From positions 434,001 to 498,000 of the forward strand of contig CBDDEI010000002.1 of NCBI GenBank assembly GCA_965226775.1: 64,000 bases of DNA, written 5' to 3'. Within the stretch, counting starts at the first letter, position 1; each line of letters begins with the position of its first letter. The translations under genes were made by a program, and so were the position numbers. The DNA is from CBDDEI01 sp965226775. Its GTDB lineage: Bacteria; Chloroflexota; Dehalococcoidia; SHYD01. The notes below the pieces were generated by a model that did no database searches, was not told the origin of the DNA, and saw only the letters and a program-made list of their open reading frames with translations. Of the stretch, positions 15,439 to 24,958 are shown in pieces.

Positions 15439-18423
15439 TTGGGTTACATCCCTATCAGACCGGTCTTGAACTTCGTCCTGGACATCGCCGCGATCCTGGT
15501 GCTGGGAGGCATCATCGTCCTGTTCCACCCGGCCCTTGCGCTGGCCAACACCGGTCTCACCGACTACGACCTCTTCACCTATTTCCACCCGTCTTGGCAT
15601 TACCGGGCCCTTGTCCTGGAAGCAGGGCGGCTCCCCCTCTGGGATCCCTATACGTTCACCGGCGTGCCCTTCCTGGCCAACATCCAGACCGGCGTGCTCT
15701 ACCTGCCGAACCTGCTCATGGCCCCCCTGGAGGTTTCGCGGGCGCTGGCGCTCTCCTATCTGGGGCACCTCTGGCTAGCCGCAGCGGGGATGTACGTCAT
15801 GCTGCGGCTTGGCACTGGCACGGGCGTGGTGGGCGGCCTCGCCGGCGGCATTGCATTTGGGCTAGGCGGCTTCCTGGCGGCACAGGCAGGGCACATCAAC
15901 CAGGTGCAAGTAGCCAGCTGGTTGCCGCTGCTCACCCTGGGCATCCTCCAGACCTGCCGCCACGTGAGCATCCCCTGGACCGTGTTCACCGCCGTAGGGT
16001 TCTTCATGCTCATCACTGCGGGCCATCCGCAGGAGACATACCTGGCCGCAGTGGCGATAGGCCTGCTGGCGGTCTACGAGGGCACGCGCTGGGGCGTCCT
16101 GGCGGCGCGCCGCGAGCTGGGCAGGTTTCACCCGCAGCTGCAGCCCTTCGTCGCGCCGGTCCACTTTGTGCTGCGCACCACGCTGGGTGGCGCGCTCTGT
16201 GCGCTGGCGGCCGGCCTTGGTGTGCTCATGGCCGCGGTGCAGCTTCTGCCCACACTGGAGCTTATTAAGTTTGGCAGTCGGGAGGGCGGCCTCCCCATCG
16301 AGACCGCGGCTTCCTTCTCCTTGCCGCCGTGGGAGATGCTGCCGACCCTGCTGCCCACCTACCAGGACCAGCCCTTCAGCGAGTTCAACGCTTACTTGGG
16401 CGTAGTCGCGCTCAGCCTGGCGTGGCTGGCGCTAATGGGCTGGCGCACGCAAGGACACATCGCCTACTTTGCAGGCATCTCAGCCCTCGGCCTTTTCCTG
16501 GCCTTCGGCGGCTACAACCCGTACTATCCCTTCTTTTACGAGAACATACCGGGCATCGATCTCTTCCGTGTGCCCGCCCGCTGGCTCTTCCTCCCGGCCT
16601 TCGGCTTGGCCGCGCTGGCCGGCCTGGGCATGGACATCCTCTGGCGTAGGGAGCATCGCGCGCCAACTATGAACGCGGTGGGCCACGCGCTGGCCGGCGT
16701 CTTCCCGCCCATCTTCTGGGGCGCAGTAGTCTTCGTCGTCGCAGCCGCGGTCATTCCACCTCCACCCGAGCTGGCGGTGGCCATTTGGTTCGCTGGCGGG
16801 CTGACGGTGCTGACTATCTGCCTCTTTGGCTCCTTCCTGGTGCCGGGGAAATTCCTAACGCTTCCGCTCCTGCTCTTGCTCACTATGGAGCTATGGGTGG
16901 CCCACTTCCCGCTGCCCGTTGCCCATCCGGTGCCGGCGCAAGTCTACACGGCGATACGCCCCGGGCTGGCGCAGCTCATGCTCGATTCCAGCGTCCACCG
17001 CGTATTGAGCTTAGTTAGCCCCCGCTACGTGCCAGGTGACAGAGAGGAGATGCGGGAGAACCTGGGACGCACGCTTCCCGAAAAAGAGGTGGAAGAATAC
17101 ATCATTGCCACTAAGTACAAAGAGTCGTTCAACCCCAACATGGGTCTGCGTTTCGGGATTGCCGGGCTGGACGGCTACGACGGCGGCCTCCTTCCGTTGA
17201 AGGACTTCGCCGATCTCAAAGGGAAGATCCTCGCAAGCGGCGACGCTCGCCCGCCCGTGAGCGATGGGCCTGCCGGCGACATAGAGCTCATCCGCGACCG
17301 CTTCTACAGCCTGCCGGACCTGACCCTGTTAGCAAACCTCAACGTCAAATATGTGGTCATGGACCGCCTTTATGATAAGTGGGTGGATGGCTACTACGCC
17401 GACTTAGATGCGCCGCAGATGATCAAGCCATTTACGGAGTACGTGCTCAAGGATGATTCTTGGGATGCGGCCACCACCCTCTTTGTCTATTCTTATCTCT
17501 CAGTCCATTCAAGTGCGCCCCCCGGCGGCCCGGTGGCCCTTGTCTCCGTGACCGATGCGGAAGGCGAGGTCTACTCCTGGCCGCTGCGGTCCGGCATTGA
17601 GACGGCGAAGACCAACGACTCCCTCACCGTTGACGAGCCGGATGCCGGAAGAGTGGTGGGCACCAAGCGCGGCCATCCAGACCAGAACATCTTCCTGGCG
17701 CGCTTTGAACTAACGGAGCCGATGGTGCCGCAGAGTATTACTATCACCGACGTCGTGCCGGGGGGGGATCTCACCCTCGCCGCGCTGGTGCTGGCGGACA
17801 CCCGCGTCGGAGCAAGCGTTAGCCCGCCCCTGGACCAGCGCCTCACGCGCATCTTCACCGGCGACGTGAAGATCTATCAGCTCGAGACGGCGCAGCCACG
17901 GGTGTATGTGGCCACCAACCCACGCTGGCTGCAGCCGCGCAAGGAGCAACTTAATGCGCTGCTGAACTTGGATCCGCATGACGTGTTCCTCGACCGGTTG
18001 GGCGAGATAGACATCGACGCGCTCGAACCTGGCACGTCGGGAACGGCTCGCATCCTCTCCCATAGACCGGAAGAAGTCGACGTGCTGGTGATCATGCCTG
18101 CGGAAGGCTACCTGGTGCTGCACGACAGCTACTATCCTGGCTGGCGGGCATGGGTGGACGGCGAGGAAACGGAGGTGCTGAGGGCCAACTACCTCTTCCG
18201 AGCAGTGGTGGTGCCCGAAGGAGTACACAAAGTGAAATTCCGCTACCTGCCAACTACACTGGCAGAGGGCTGGGTGCTTACCCAACTAGCGCTGGCTACG
18301 GCGGGTCTCCTGCTCATCGGAGATCTGGTCATCCGCACTATGAAGGTGACGGTCTGGACCGCCCGCTGGATATACCGCCGCCTCCTGTATCCGAGAATGC
18401 AGCGCAGTCCCCCCGAGGACTAG
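15439..18423 (+). CDS. YfhO-like GT-C membrane protein
   Basis: A 994-residue membrane protein. The N-terminal ~480 residues contain roughly twelve hydrophobic segments with an early loop DYDLFTYFHPSWHYRAL and GRLPLWDPYTFTGVPFLAN, characteristic of YfhO and related lipid-sugar-dependent glycosyltransferases. The rest is extracytoplasmic and ends with DSYYPGWRAWVDG and FRAVVVPEGVHKVKFRYLP plus a final membrane segment, the YfhO C-terminal signature. It probably glycosylates cell-wall or surface polymers using the product of the GT2 next door. The TTG start at 15439 is uncertain; a GTG at 15246 followed by a Pro/Ala/Asp tract may be the true beginning (see findings). Confidence 0.85.
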   Translation: MGYIPIRPVLNFVLDIAAILVLGGIIVLFHPALALANTGLTDYDLFTYFHPSWHYRALVLEAGRLPLWDPYTFTGVPFLANIQTGVLYLPNLLMAPLEVSRALALSYLGHLWLAAAGMYVMLRLGTGTGVVGGLAGGIAFGLGGFLAAQAGHINQVQVASWLPLLTLGILQTCRHVSIPWTVFTAVGFFMLITAGHPQETYLAAVAIGLLAVYEGTRWGVLAARRELGRFHPQLQPFVAPVHFVLRTTLGGALCALAAGLGVLMAAVQLLPTLELIKFGSREGGLPIETAASFSLPPWEMLPTLLPTYQDQPFSEFNAYLGVVALSLAWLALMGWRTQGHIAYFAGISALGLFLAFGGYNPYYPFFYENIPGIDLFRVPARWLFLPAFGLAALAGLGMDILWRREHRAPTMNAVGHALAGVFPPIFWGAVVFVVAAAVIPPPPELAVAIWFAGGLTVLTICLFGSFLVPGKFLTLPLLLLLTMELWVAHFPLPVAHPVPAQVYTAIRPGLAQLMLDSSVHRVLSLVSPRYVPGDREEMRENLGRTLPEKEVEEYIIATKYKESFNPNMGLRFGIAGLDGYDGGLLPLKDFADLKGKILASGDARPPVSDGPAGDIELIRDRFYSLPDLTLLANLNVKYVVMDRLYDKWVDGYYADLDAPQMIKPFTEYVLKDDSWDAATTLFVYSYLSVHSSAPPGGPVALVSVTDAEGEVYSWPLRSGIETAKTNDSLTVDEPDAGRVVGTKRGHPDQNIFLARFELTEPMVPQSITITDVVPGGDLTLAALVLADTRVGASVSPPLDQRLTRIFTGDVKIYQLETAQPRVYVATNPRWLQPRKEQLNALLNLDPHDVFLDRLGEIDIDALEPGTSGTARILSHRPEEVDVLVIMPAEGYLVLHDSYYPGWRAWVDGEETEVLRANYLFRAVVVPEGVHKVKFRYLPTTLAEGWVLTQLALATAGLLLIGDLVIRTMKVTVWTARWIYRRLLYPRMQRSPPED

Positions 18424-18426
18424 GGC

Positions 18427-19302
18427 TTATTCAAAGATGGTGGAGACCACCTCTTCCAGGCTTCGCTGCACGTCTCGCTCGTCACTCAACGCCCACACTA
18501 CGGCCACCTGGCAGGCCCGGCGCGGCGGGATACCCTGACCTATGAGCCGCCCCGCATAGACGAGCAGGCGCGTGCTGACGCCCTCCTGCAGACCATGCTC
18601 TGTCAGGTTGCGTACCTTCTCCCCCAGCTTTGCCAGCTCTGCCGCAAAGTGCGCGTCCACACCGCTTTCGTGTGCGATGATCTCCGCTTCCGCATCCCTG
18701 GGCGGGTAGCTGAATTCCAGTGAGACGAACCGCTGGCGGGTGCTGTGCTTCAGGTCTTTGAGCACACTCTGGTAGCCGGGATTGTAAGAGATAACCAGGG
18801 CAAAGTCCGGATGGGCTTCCAGGATCTGCGACCGCTTCTCCACCGGCAAGATGCGCCGGTAGTCGGTGAGGGGATGGATGAGGACAGTGGTGTCTTTACG
18901 CGCTTCCACCACCTCGTCGAGATAGCAGATGGCGCCGGAGCGCACGGCCCGGGTCAGCGGCCCATCGATCCACTTTGTGGACTCGCCCTCCAGCAGATAG
19001 CGTCCAACTAGGTCGCTGGCGGTCAGGTCTTCGTGACAGGCAACCGTCACCAGGGGAAGACCGGCGCTCTCTCCTTCATCGCCCCGCACAACGGCCAGCT
19101 TGCGCCCCAAGTGCCACGCCATGTGCTCCACAAAGCGGGTCTTGCCGCAGCCGGTGGGGCCTTTCAGCAGAATAGGGATATGCTCAGTGAAGGCGGCTTC
19201 AAAGACCGCAACCTCGTCGCCCAGGGGCAGGTAGAAGGGCTCCTCCCTGGAGACGTACTCCTCCATGATGAGCGAGCTAGGGGCAACGTGCTGCTCTGTC
19301 AT
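18427..19302 (-). CDS. AAA+ ATPase of the CbbQ/NirQ/NorQ (MoxR) family
   Basis: A 291-residue AAA+ chaperone-like ATPase. It has Walker A GPTGCGKT at residues 48-55, Walker B AICYLDEVVEA, sensor 1 VISYNPGYQ and the arginine-finger region STRQRFVSLEF, with the C-terminal CbbQ domain (STRLLVYAGRLI). Relatives insert metal cofactors or remodel partner enzymes and usually sit beside a VWA-domain (NorD/CoxE) gene; none is visible here. The start ATG 19302 has GGAGGGTG just upstream and overlaps the coaE stop as ATGA; the longer frame to 19533 is coaE in another frame. Confidence 0.9.
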   Translation of the reverse strand: MTEQHVAPSSLIMEEYVSREEPFYLPLGDEVAVFEAAFTEHIPILLKGPTGCGKTRFVEHMAWHLGRKLAVVRGDEGESAGLPLVTVACHEDLTASDLVGRYLLEGESTKWIDGPLTRAVRSGAICYLDEVVEARKDTTVLIHPLTDYRRILPVEKRSQILEAHPDFALVISYNPGYQSVLKDLKHSTRQRFVSLEFSYPPRDAEAEIIAHESGVDAHFAAELAKLGEKVRNLTEHGLQEGVSTRLLVYAGRLIGQGIPPRRACQVAVVWALSDERDVQRSLEEVVSTIFE

Positions 19303-19919
19303 TCCACCCTCCTTGGTTCCGGTGCTGTTCTTTGTATGGTAGCCCAGGCGTGCGCCACCTGTTGCCGCACCTCTTCCGGGCTGCCGTTGGTATCGATGAC
19401 GACGTCTGCGGCCCGCCGCCGCTCTTCCGGCGATAGCTGCGACTGGATGCGCTTGGCTACTTGCTCCGGCGTGAGTCCCCGCGACTGCTGCAGCCGCTCC
19501 GTCACCGTCTCCGGCGAAGCGTCGGTGACCCACACTGTGTCCGCCAGCGAACGGTGCCCCGTCTCCAGCAGCAGCGGCACCTCCAGCACTACGACCGCCG
19601 TCCCCGCTGCATCCAGCGCTGCAAGGCGCTCCTGTATTCTGCCATAAACCCAGGGATGGACAATCCCGTTGAGGCGCTGCAACGCTTCAGGCTGCTGGAA
19701 CACCCGCTGCCCCAACGTGCGCCGGTCAATGCTCCCATCTGCATTGAGCACGTCCATTCCGAACGCGTCCACTATGGCTTGGCGCAGCGGTTCATCCTGC
19801 GCGTATCCCTCGTGGACGAGCTGGTCGGCGTCGATGACCGCTGCGCCAAGGGACGCCAGCTGCGCGGCCACCGTGCTCTTGCCGGTGCCAATACCGCCTG
19901 TCAGGCCGATGACGAGCAT
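19299..19919 (-). CDS. coaE: dephospho-CoA kinase
   Basis: Last enzyme of coenzyme A synthesis, phosphorylating the 3'-hydroxyl of dephospho-CoA. The 206-residue protein begins MLVIGLTGGIGTGKSTVAA, with the P-loop GGIGTGKS, followed by VIDADQLVHE (substrate-binding Asp), LEVPLLLETGH and VWVTDASPETVTERLQQSRGLTPEQVAKRIQSQ, all standard. It is translationally coupled to the AAA+ ATPase downstream (four-base overlap) and transcribed away from rpsT. Confidence 0.95.
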   Translation of the reverse strand: MLVIGLTGGIGTGKSTVAAQLASLGAAVIDADQLVHEGYAQDEPLRQAIVDAFGMDVLNADGSIDRRTLGQRVFQQPEALQRLNGIVHPWVYGRIQERLAALDAAGTAVVVLEVPLLLETGHRSLADTVWVTDASPETVTERLQQSRGLTPEQVAKRIQSQLSPEERRRAADVVIDTNGSPEEVRQQVAHAWATIQRTAPEPRRVE

Positions 19920-19992
19920 CTGTCGCGTCCATGCATGTCCGTCATCGGCTCACTATAGCTCTGCACGGCGGGATGAGTAAACATCCCCTTCG

Positions 19993-20021
19993 TTGACGCC
20001 TGCGGCCTGGCTGTGTATAGT
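19993..20021 (+). promoter_or_regulatory. sigma-70-type promoter for rpsT
   Basis: TTGACG (19993-19998), a 17-base spacer, and TATAGT (20016-20021), five of six matches at each box, placed 30 bases before the rpsT GTG. Confidence 0.75.
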
Positions 20022-20051
20022 GAAGCAAAATAACCTAAGTGAGAATACTCC

Positions 20052-20327
20052 GTGGCAAATACCCGTTCTGCGCTCAAACAGTGGCGCGTCAGCCTCAAGA
20101 AGCGTGCCCGCAACCGTGTAGCCCGCGGCTCAGCCCGCACCGTCATCACTAAGGCACGCCGCCTTATCAGGACTGCTGCAGCCTCAGAAGAAGCGGCGGC
20201 GACAGTGAAAGACGCCCTCCGGGCTCTGGATAAGGGCGCTCAAAAAGGCGTGGTGCATCCCAACAACGCCGCCCGCCGCAAGTCCCGCTTGATGAAGCAA
20301 CTCAACGCAGCAGCTTCAGCTTCCTAG
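20052..20327 (+). CDS. rpsT: 30S ribosomal protein S20
   Basis: A 91-residue basic protein binding 16S rRNA. It shows the S20 pattern: ANTRSALKQWRVSLKKRARN, a long helix rich in Arg and Ala, DKGAQKGVVHPNNAARRKSRLMKQLN. The start is GTG at 20052. S20 synthesis is regulated at translation in some bacteria through a weak start codon, which the GTG would allow here. A monocistronic gene with its own promoter. Confidence 0.96.
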   Translation: MANTRSALKQWRVSLKKRARNRVARGSARTVITKARRLIRTAAASEEAAATVKDALRALDKGAQKGVVHPNNAARRKSRLMKQLNAAASAS

Positions 20328-20425
20328 CAGCACCCAGTCTTTTTAATGCGTTAGACCCATAGAAGCGGAGTCGCGCCCACTCGCTATGGAACACCCCCCT
20401 AAAGTGTGCATCCCAGGCACGATTA

Positions 20426-20434
20426 TGCTATACT
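20426..20434 (+). promoter_or_regulatory. extended -10 promoter, probably giving a leaderless transcript
   Basis: TGCTATACT is an extended -10 element (TG-N-TATACT). The start codon of the downstream gene begins only seven bases after it, so transcription starting at the usual distance would begin at or next to the ATG. No good -35 box is seen, as is allowed with an extended -10. Confidence 0.6.
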
Positions 20435-20441
20435 AGACGTG

Positions 20442-21407
20442 ATGACGCAGGCACAACCGCTAGGCGTATTTGCAACCCTGACGGAAGGGTTTTCCTCCCT
20501 CAATAAGCGTCTCTGGCTCCTCTTGGTGCCGATCCTTTTGGACCTGTTCTTAGCCTTTGGGCCGGGCGTATCCTTTGCTCTGCTGGTAGACGAAGCCAAC
20601 CAGCTCTTCCCAGAACCAGCGGTTACTGAGACAGCCGCATCTGCCGAATCGCCGGAACTAATGCTTGATCGCATGAAGGCATCCAACATGCTCGGACTGC
20701 TGGCCTGGCAGCTTCCCAGCTTAGTCGCCACCACCGCAATCACGCCCTTCCCGTCCCTTAATGAAACGCCCGCCGTAGAGATAGCCGAACCCGTGACCTT
20801 CATGCTCTTTCTAGTAGCGCTCATGGCACTGGGTTTGCTCGGTGCTAGCGTCTACCTGAGCGGTATTGCGGAGAGTATCAAAGAAAAGGAAATAGATAGC
20901 TCAGTGATCTTCTCGGCTGCCGTTGACGGCTGGCTACGCTACATGAAGCTTGTGCTGCTGCTGCTCTTGTTCGCTGTTCCCTTCGCTCTAGTGGGAGCAT
21001 TGCTCACCGGTGTGGCCGGCTTGCTTGGAGACGGAGCAGGCGCACTCGTCGGCGCACTCGTCTTTACCCTCGCCTTGGCTGCCTTCTTCTACCTCTCTTT
21101 TGTGGATGAGGCTATCTTTGCGACCTACGCCAAGCCTATGGAGGCTATCTGGGGCAGCATGCTCATCATCCGGACGCACTTCTGGTCAGCCGTGGGCTTG
21201 ATAGTGCTCATCCAGGTCATCCTCATGGGTATGCCCTTAGCCCTGCGCTTGGTTGCAGAACATCCCATCGGCTTCTTTGGCGCAGTGGCGTTGCACGCCT
21301 ATGTGGCGACAGGACTTGCCGCAGGTGCAATGCTCTTCTTCCGCCAACGTTATCTACTCTACTGGCACTCTCAAACACAGGAGGAACCCCCTCTTGCAAC
21401 CGCATAA
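20442..21407 (+). CDS. hypothetical multi-pass membrane protein
   Basis: A 321-residue hydrophobic protein with about six membrane segments: one near residues 25-50, two between 115 and 150, two around 170-220 and one near 270-300. It begins MTQAQPLGVFATLTEGFSSLNKR. The second half (GLLGDGAGALVGALVFTLALAAFFYLSFVDEAIFA) is Gly/Ala-rich. It belongs to no family I can name; membrane proteins of this shape are common in Chloroflexota. No ribosome-binding sequence precedes ATG 20442, fitting the leaderless promoter. gyrB follows after 64 bases. Confidence 0.75.
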   Translation: MTQAQPLGVFATLTEGFSSLNKRLWLLLVPILLDLFLAFGPGVSFALLVDEANQLFPEPAVTETAASAESPELMLDRMKASNMLGLLAWQLPSLVATTAITPFPSLNETPAVEIAEPVTFMLFLVALMALGLLGASVYLSGIAESIKEKEIDSSVIFSAAVDGWLRYMKLVLLLLLFAVPFALVGALLTGVAGLLGDGAGALVGALVFTLALAAFFYLSFVDEAIFATYAKPMEAIWGSMLIIRTHFWSAVGLIVLIQVILMGMPLALRLVAEHPIGFFGAVALHAYVATGLAAGAMLFFRQRYLLYWHSQTQEEPPLATA

Positions 21408-21471
21408 TCACCGGGCCTCATTTCAGAAGCCCGAGACCATCCAGCCAGCACACAAGAGCGAGTAAGTATTT

Positions 21472-23437
21472 ATGGCTACACAACTGAATCCCATCCCTGA
21501 CGACAACGATTCCAACGCCTTAGAAGAGGCCGTAGAAGTGCTGGACTCCAGCACCTACACCGCGCAGGACATCCAGGTCCTGGAGGGGTTGGAGGCGGTA
21601 CGTCGCCGCCCTGGCATGTACATCGGCAGCACGGACCAGCGCGGCCTCCATCACCTTGTCTACGAGATTGTGGATAACAGCATTGACGAGGCGATGGCCG
21701 GCTACTGCTCCGGTGTCACCGTCGTCATCCATGCGGATGGGAGCGTGATCGTCTCTGACGATGGCCGGGGCATCCCTGTGGACAAACATGCCACCACCGG
21801 CCTCTCTGCCGTAGAGACGGTGATGACCGTGCTCCACGCCGGCGCCAAGTTCGGCGGGCGCGGCTATAAGGTGTCGGGCGGCCTTCACGGCGTCGGCGCT
21901 TCCGTAGTAAACGCCCTCTCAGAGTGGATGTGGGTTGAGGTACGCCGTGACGGCAAACTCTACCGCCAGGAGTTCGTGCGAGGCAAGCGCTCCACCGACT
22001 TGATGGAGATCGGCCCGGCGGAAGGCAACGGCACCACCTCTGGCTTCCTGGCTGACGGCCAAGTTTTCCCAGAGTTGGATTACGACTTTGATACGTTGAG
22101 CAGCCGTTTCAGGGAGATGGCCTATCTCAATAAGGGCGTGCGGATTCGGCTCACTGATGAGCGGGACGACCGGGACGTGACCTACTATTTCGAGGGCGGT
22201 ATCGCTAGCTTTGTGCGTCATCTGAACCACAAGCGCGCGGTGCTCCATCCCAAACCCCTCTTCGTAGAACGCGAGATAAACGGCACTATCATCGAGACGG
22301 CCCTGCAGTACAACGACGGCTATGCCGAGTCCACCTACAGCTTTGCCAACTGCATCAACACCATAGACGGCGGCACCCACCTCACGGGGTTCCGCGCTGC
22401 GCTTACCCGCGCCATCAACGACTCGCTGCGCAAGCAGAAGCTGCTGAAAGACGACGAATCCAACCTTACCGGCGAGGATGTTCGAGAAGGGTTGACTGCG
22501 GTTATCAGCGTGAAGCTCCCCGAGCCTCAGTTTGAGGGGCAGACCAAGACCCGTCTGGGCAACGCCGAGGTGAAGAACCAGGTGGAGTCCAGCGTCTATG
22601 AGCAGCTTACCCAGTACCTAGAGGAGCACCCGTCGGACGCACGCCACATTGCGGAGAAGTGCATCCTGGCCGCCCGCGCTCGCGAGGCCGCCCGCAAGGC
22701 GCGCGACCTCGTTATCCGCAAGGGCGTGCTGGAAGGCAGCGCCCTTCCCGGTAAACTGGCCGACTGCTCGGAGCGTGACCCCGAACACTGTGAGATCTAC
22801 CTGGTGGAGGGTGAGTCCGCCGGTGGCTCCGCCAAGCAGGGACGTGACCGCCGCTTCCAGGCCATCCTGCCCTTAAAGGGCAAAATCCTCAACGTAGAGA
22901 AGGCCCGTCCGGACAAGATGCTCAACCATGAGGAGATCAGGGCCATCATCACCGCCTTGGGCGTAGGTGTGTATCCTACCGTGGATATAACCAAGCTCCG
23001 CTACGGCAAAGTGGTCATCATGACCGACGCCGACGTGGACGGCTCACACATCCGTACCCTGCTCCTGACCTTCTTCTTTCGGCAGATGGCGGAGGTGATT
23101 CAGGACGGACGCCTCTTCATTGCTCAGCCGCCGCTGTACAAGGTCGCAGGCTCGTGAGCAGATATGGGTGTACAGCGAAGCTGAAAAGGATCAGGCCCTC
23201 GCCCGCTTCAAGGGGAAGAACGTTGACCTCCAGCGCTACAAAGGTCTTGGCGAGATGAATCCGGATCAGCTCTGGGAGACCACCATGAACCCGTCGACGC
23301 GGACGCTGTTACGTGTGAACATTGAGGACGCAGCTCTGGCGGACGAAGTGTTCATCTCTCTCATGGGCGATGAGGTGTTGCCCCGCAGGCTCTTCATCCA
23401 GGCCCACGCCACTCAGGTCAAGAACCTGGACGTATAA
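21472..23437 (+). CDS. gyrB: DNA gyrase subunit B (one frameshift near 23150)
   Basis: ATPase subunit of DNA gyrase. The first frame (561 residues) holds the GHKL ATPase domain (EIVDNSIDEAMAG, DDGRGIPVD, GGLHGVGASVVNAL), the transducer domain and the TOPRIM domain (EIYLVEGESAGGSAKQGRD, MTDADVDGSHIRTLLLTF). It stops at 23157 just after PPLYKVA. The neighbouring frame continues without loss with QIWVYSEAEKDQALARFKGK, LQRYKGLGEMNPDQLWETTM and ends at 23437 in AHATQVKNLDV, the normal GyrB end. A one-base gain (or two-base loss) at about 23147-23153 explains it. As gyrB is essential, a consensus error is likely. The joined length of about 650 residues is normal. Confidence 0.95.
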
Positions 23438-23528
23438 GCAGCCACGTTATTCTGAGGAACGCAGCGGCGTAGTCTATCGGGCAAGCTAGCTAGCCGTTAA
23501 GCTCCGCAGACAACTTCTACTGGTCAAC

Positions 23529-23984
23529 ATGATAGACGGCGTCGAGATAAAGCCCCTGGTCCGCCACGCGGACGACCGCGGTTACCTAGCCGAACTGCTG
23601 CGCGCGGACGAGCCCATCTTCAGCGGCTTTGGGCAGGCTAATGTGACCATGACGTATCCGGGCGTGGTGAAGGCGTGGCACTACCACAAGGAGCAGGACG
23701 ACCTGTGGGTCTGCGTGAAGGGCATGATCCGCGCCGCGCTGTACGACATGCGGGAGGGCTCCGCTACCCAGGGCCAGGTGCAGGAAGTGTATCTGGGGGA
23801 CAACAACCCGGCGCTGCTCAAGATACCCATTGGCGTAGCGCACGGCTACAAGGTGGTGGGCAACGAGCCCGCCATCCTCATCTACTTTGTCACCACGCCC
23901 TACGACCGGGCCCACCCTGACGAGTTCCGCATCCCCTGGAACGACCCCAGCATCCCCTTCGACTGGTCGCTCCAGAACCGCTAG
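23529..23984 (+). CDS. dTDP-4-dehydrorhamnose 3,5-epimerase-like cupin
   Basis: A 151-residue RmlC-type cupin. Visible family features are GYLAELLRADEP at the N-terminus, the histidine pair in VVKAWHYHKEQDDLWVCVKG, the pattern YDMREGSATQGQVQEVYLG, and IPIGVAHGYKVVGNEPAILIYFVTTPYD. RmlC acts in dTDP-rhamnose synthesis; short members without rmlA, B or D neighbours may act on other dTDP-keto sugars. gmd at 32 kb shows the cell makes other deoxysugars. ATG 23529 is chosen because the family starts at this point. Confidence 0.82.
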   Translation: MIDGVEIKPLVRHADDRGYLAELLRADEPIFSGFGQANVTMTYPGVVKAWHYHKEQDDLWVCVKGMIRAALYDMREGSATQGQVQEVYLGDNNPALLKIPIGVAHGYKVVGNEPAILIYFVTTPYDRAHPDEFRIPWNDPSIPFDWSLQNR

Positions 23985-24061
23985 CGCTCCAGCGCGCTAG
24001 TCTCCCACCATGCCCCGCTCTACGCCGGCGTGCCGCAGGCGGTGGGCATAAGTGGGGGTCT

Positions 24062-24150
24062 TGTCATGCTGAAGGACTCGCCTTTAGCGAGGACTGAAGC
24101 ATCCACATGAGAGTGGCCGCAATGGATTCTTCGCTGCACTCACAATGACA
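24062..24150. repeat. family B REP-like palindrome
   Basis: Imperfect inverted repeat opening TTGTCATGCTGAAGGACTCG and closing TTCGCTGCACTCACAATGAC. The flanking words CGGCGTGCCGCAGGCGGTGG and GGACGGTAGG recur beside other copies at 29.6 and 55.8 kb. Confidence 0.75.
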
Positions 24151-24171
24151 AGTCCCAGATGCAGCCTCCTA

Positions 24172-24887
24172 TTAGCGACGGCCCGCGGTGCGGTGGGACG
24201 GTAGGAGGTACTTGAAGGACTCGCCTCTTAGGGACGCGTGTTCTGGCTGCTGAATAACGCCAGGACTGTTAGCACTTCTTCTTAGCTCCTGCTGGGTGAT
24301 GGAGCCCATGTCTTTGGCCTCCTCCAGCAGCGTGGAGATGTTGGACGCGACCAGCAGCTCCATGTTCGCCTCCGCAAAGCCCTGCGCGGCGGCGTCCAGA
24401 TTGTAGGTGAAGATTGCCACGGAATGGCTTACCACCGCTCCTGCTTCTCGCAAACCGTCGGCGGTGCTCAACGCGCTGCGGCCTGTGGTGACCAGGTCCT
24501 CCACTACTACTGCTCGCTGCTGTGGCTCTAGCACGCCTTCCATCCGCGGCCCCGGCCGTGCTCCTTGGGGGCGTCCCGCACGTAGACCATAGGCTTGTCC
24601 ATGTACTCGGCCAGCCAGGCAGCGAAGGGGATGCCGGAAGTAGCCACGCCCGCCAGCACGTCAACCTCATCCAGGCCCACCTGGCTGGTGACCAGCTCCG
24701 CAAGGGCCTTCACAACCTCCCGACGCTCTTTGGGGTAGGACATCAGCAGACGGTTATCGCAGTAGATGGGGCTTTTGGCGCCGGAACTGTAGGTGAAGGG
24801 CTCTGCTACGCTGAGGCTCACCGCTCCCACGGAAAGAAGCAGGCGTGCGATGGCTTTGCTCTGGGGGCTAACGACGGTGTTGGACAT
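24172..24887 (-). CDS. pyrE: orotate phosphoribosyltransferase (one frameshift near 24545)
   Basis: Forms OMP from orotate and PRPP in pyrimidine synthesis. The first frame (start 24887) gives SGAKSPIYCDNRLLMSYPKERR and VLAGVATSGIPFAAWLAEYMDKPMVYVR, ending off-frame after KEHGRGR. The next frame resumes with EGVLEPQQRAVVVEDLVTTGRSALSTA, the PRPP-binding motif, and runs to 24172. One small indel at about 24541-24550 joins them. The last 20 residues are encoded by repeat-like DNA, so the natural C-terminus may be altered. Confidence 0.88.
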
Positions 24888-24958
24888 GGGACATCCTCAT
24901 TTACTGAAATGGTGGCACAACCCCTGAGCGCTGTCTGGAAGGCTGGCCGAAGGCTTTG

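Noticed and set aside
15262..15768. 168-residue minus-strand frame with many charged residues
   Set aside because: Antisense to the YfhO-like gene and its repeat leader; no ribosome site or domain.
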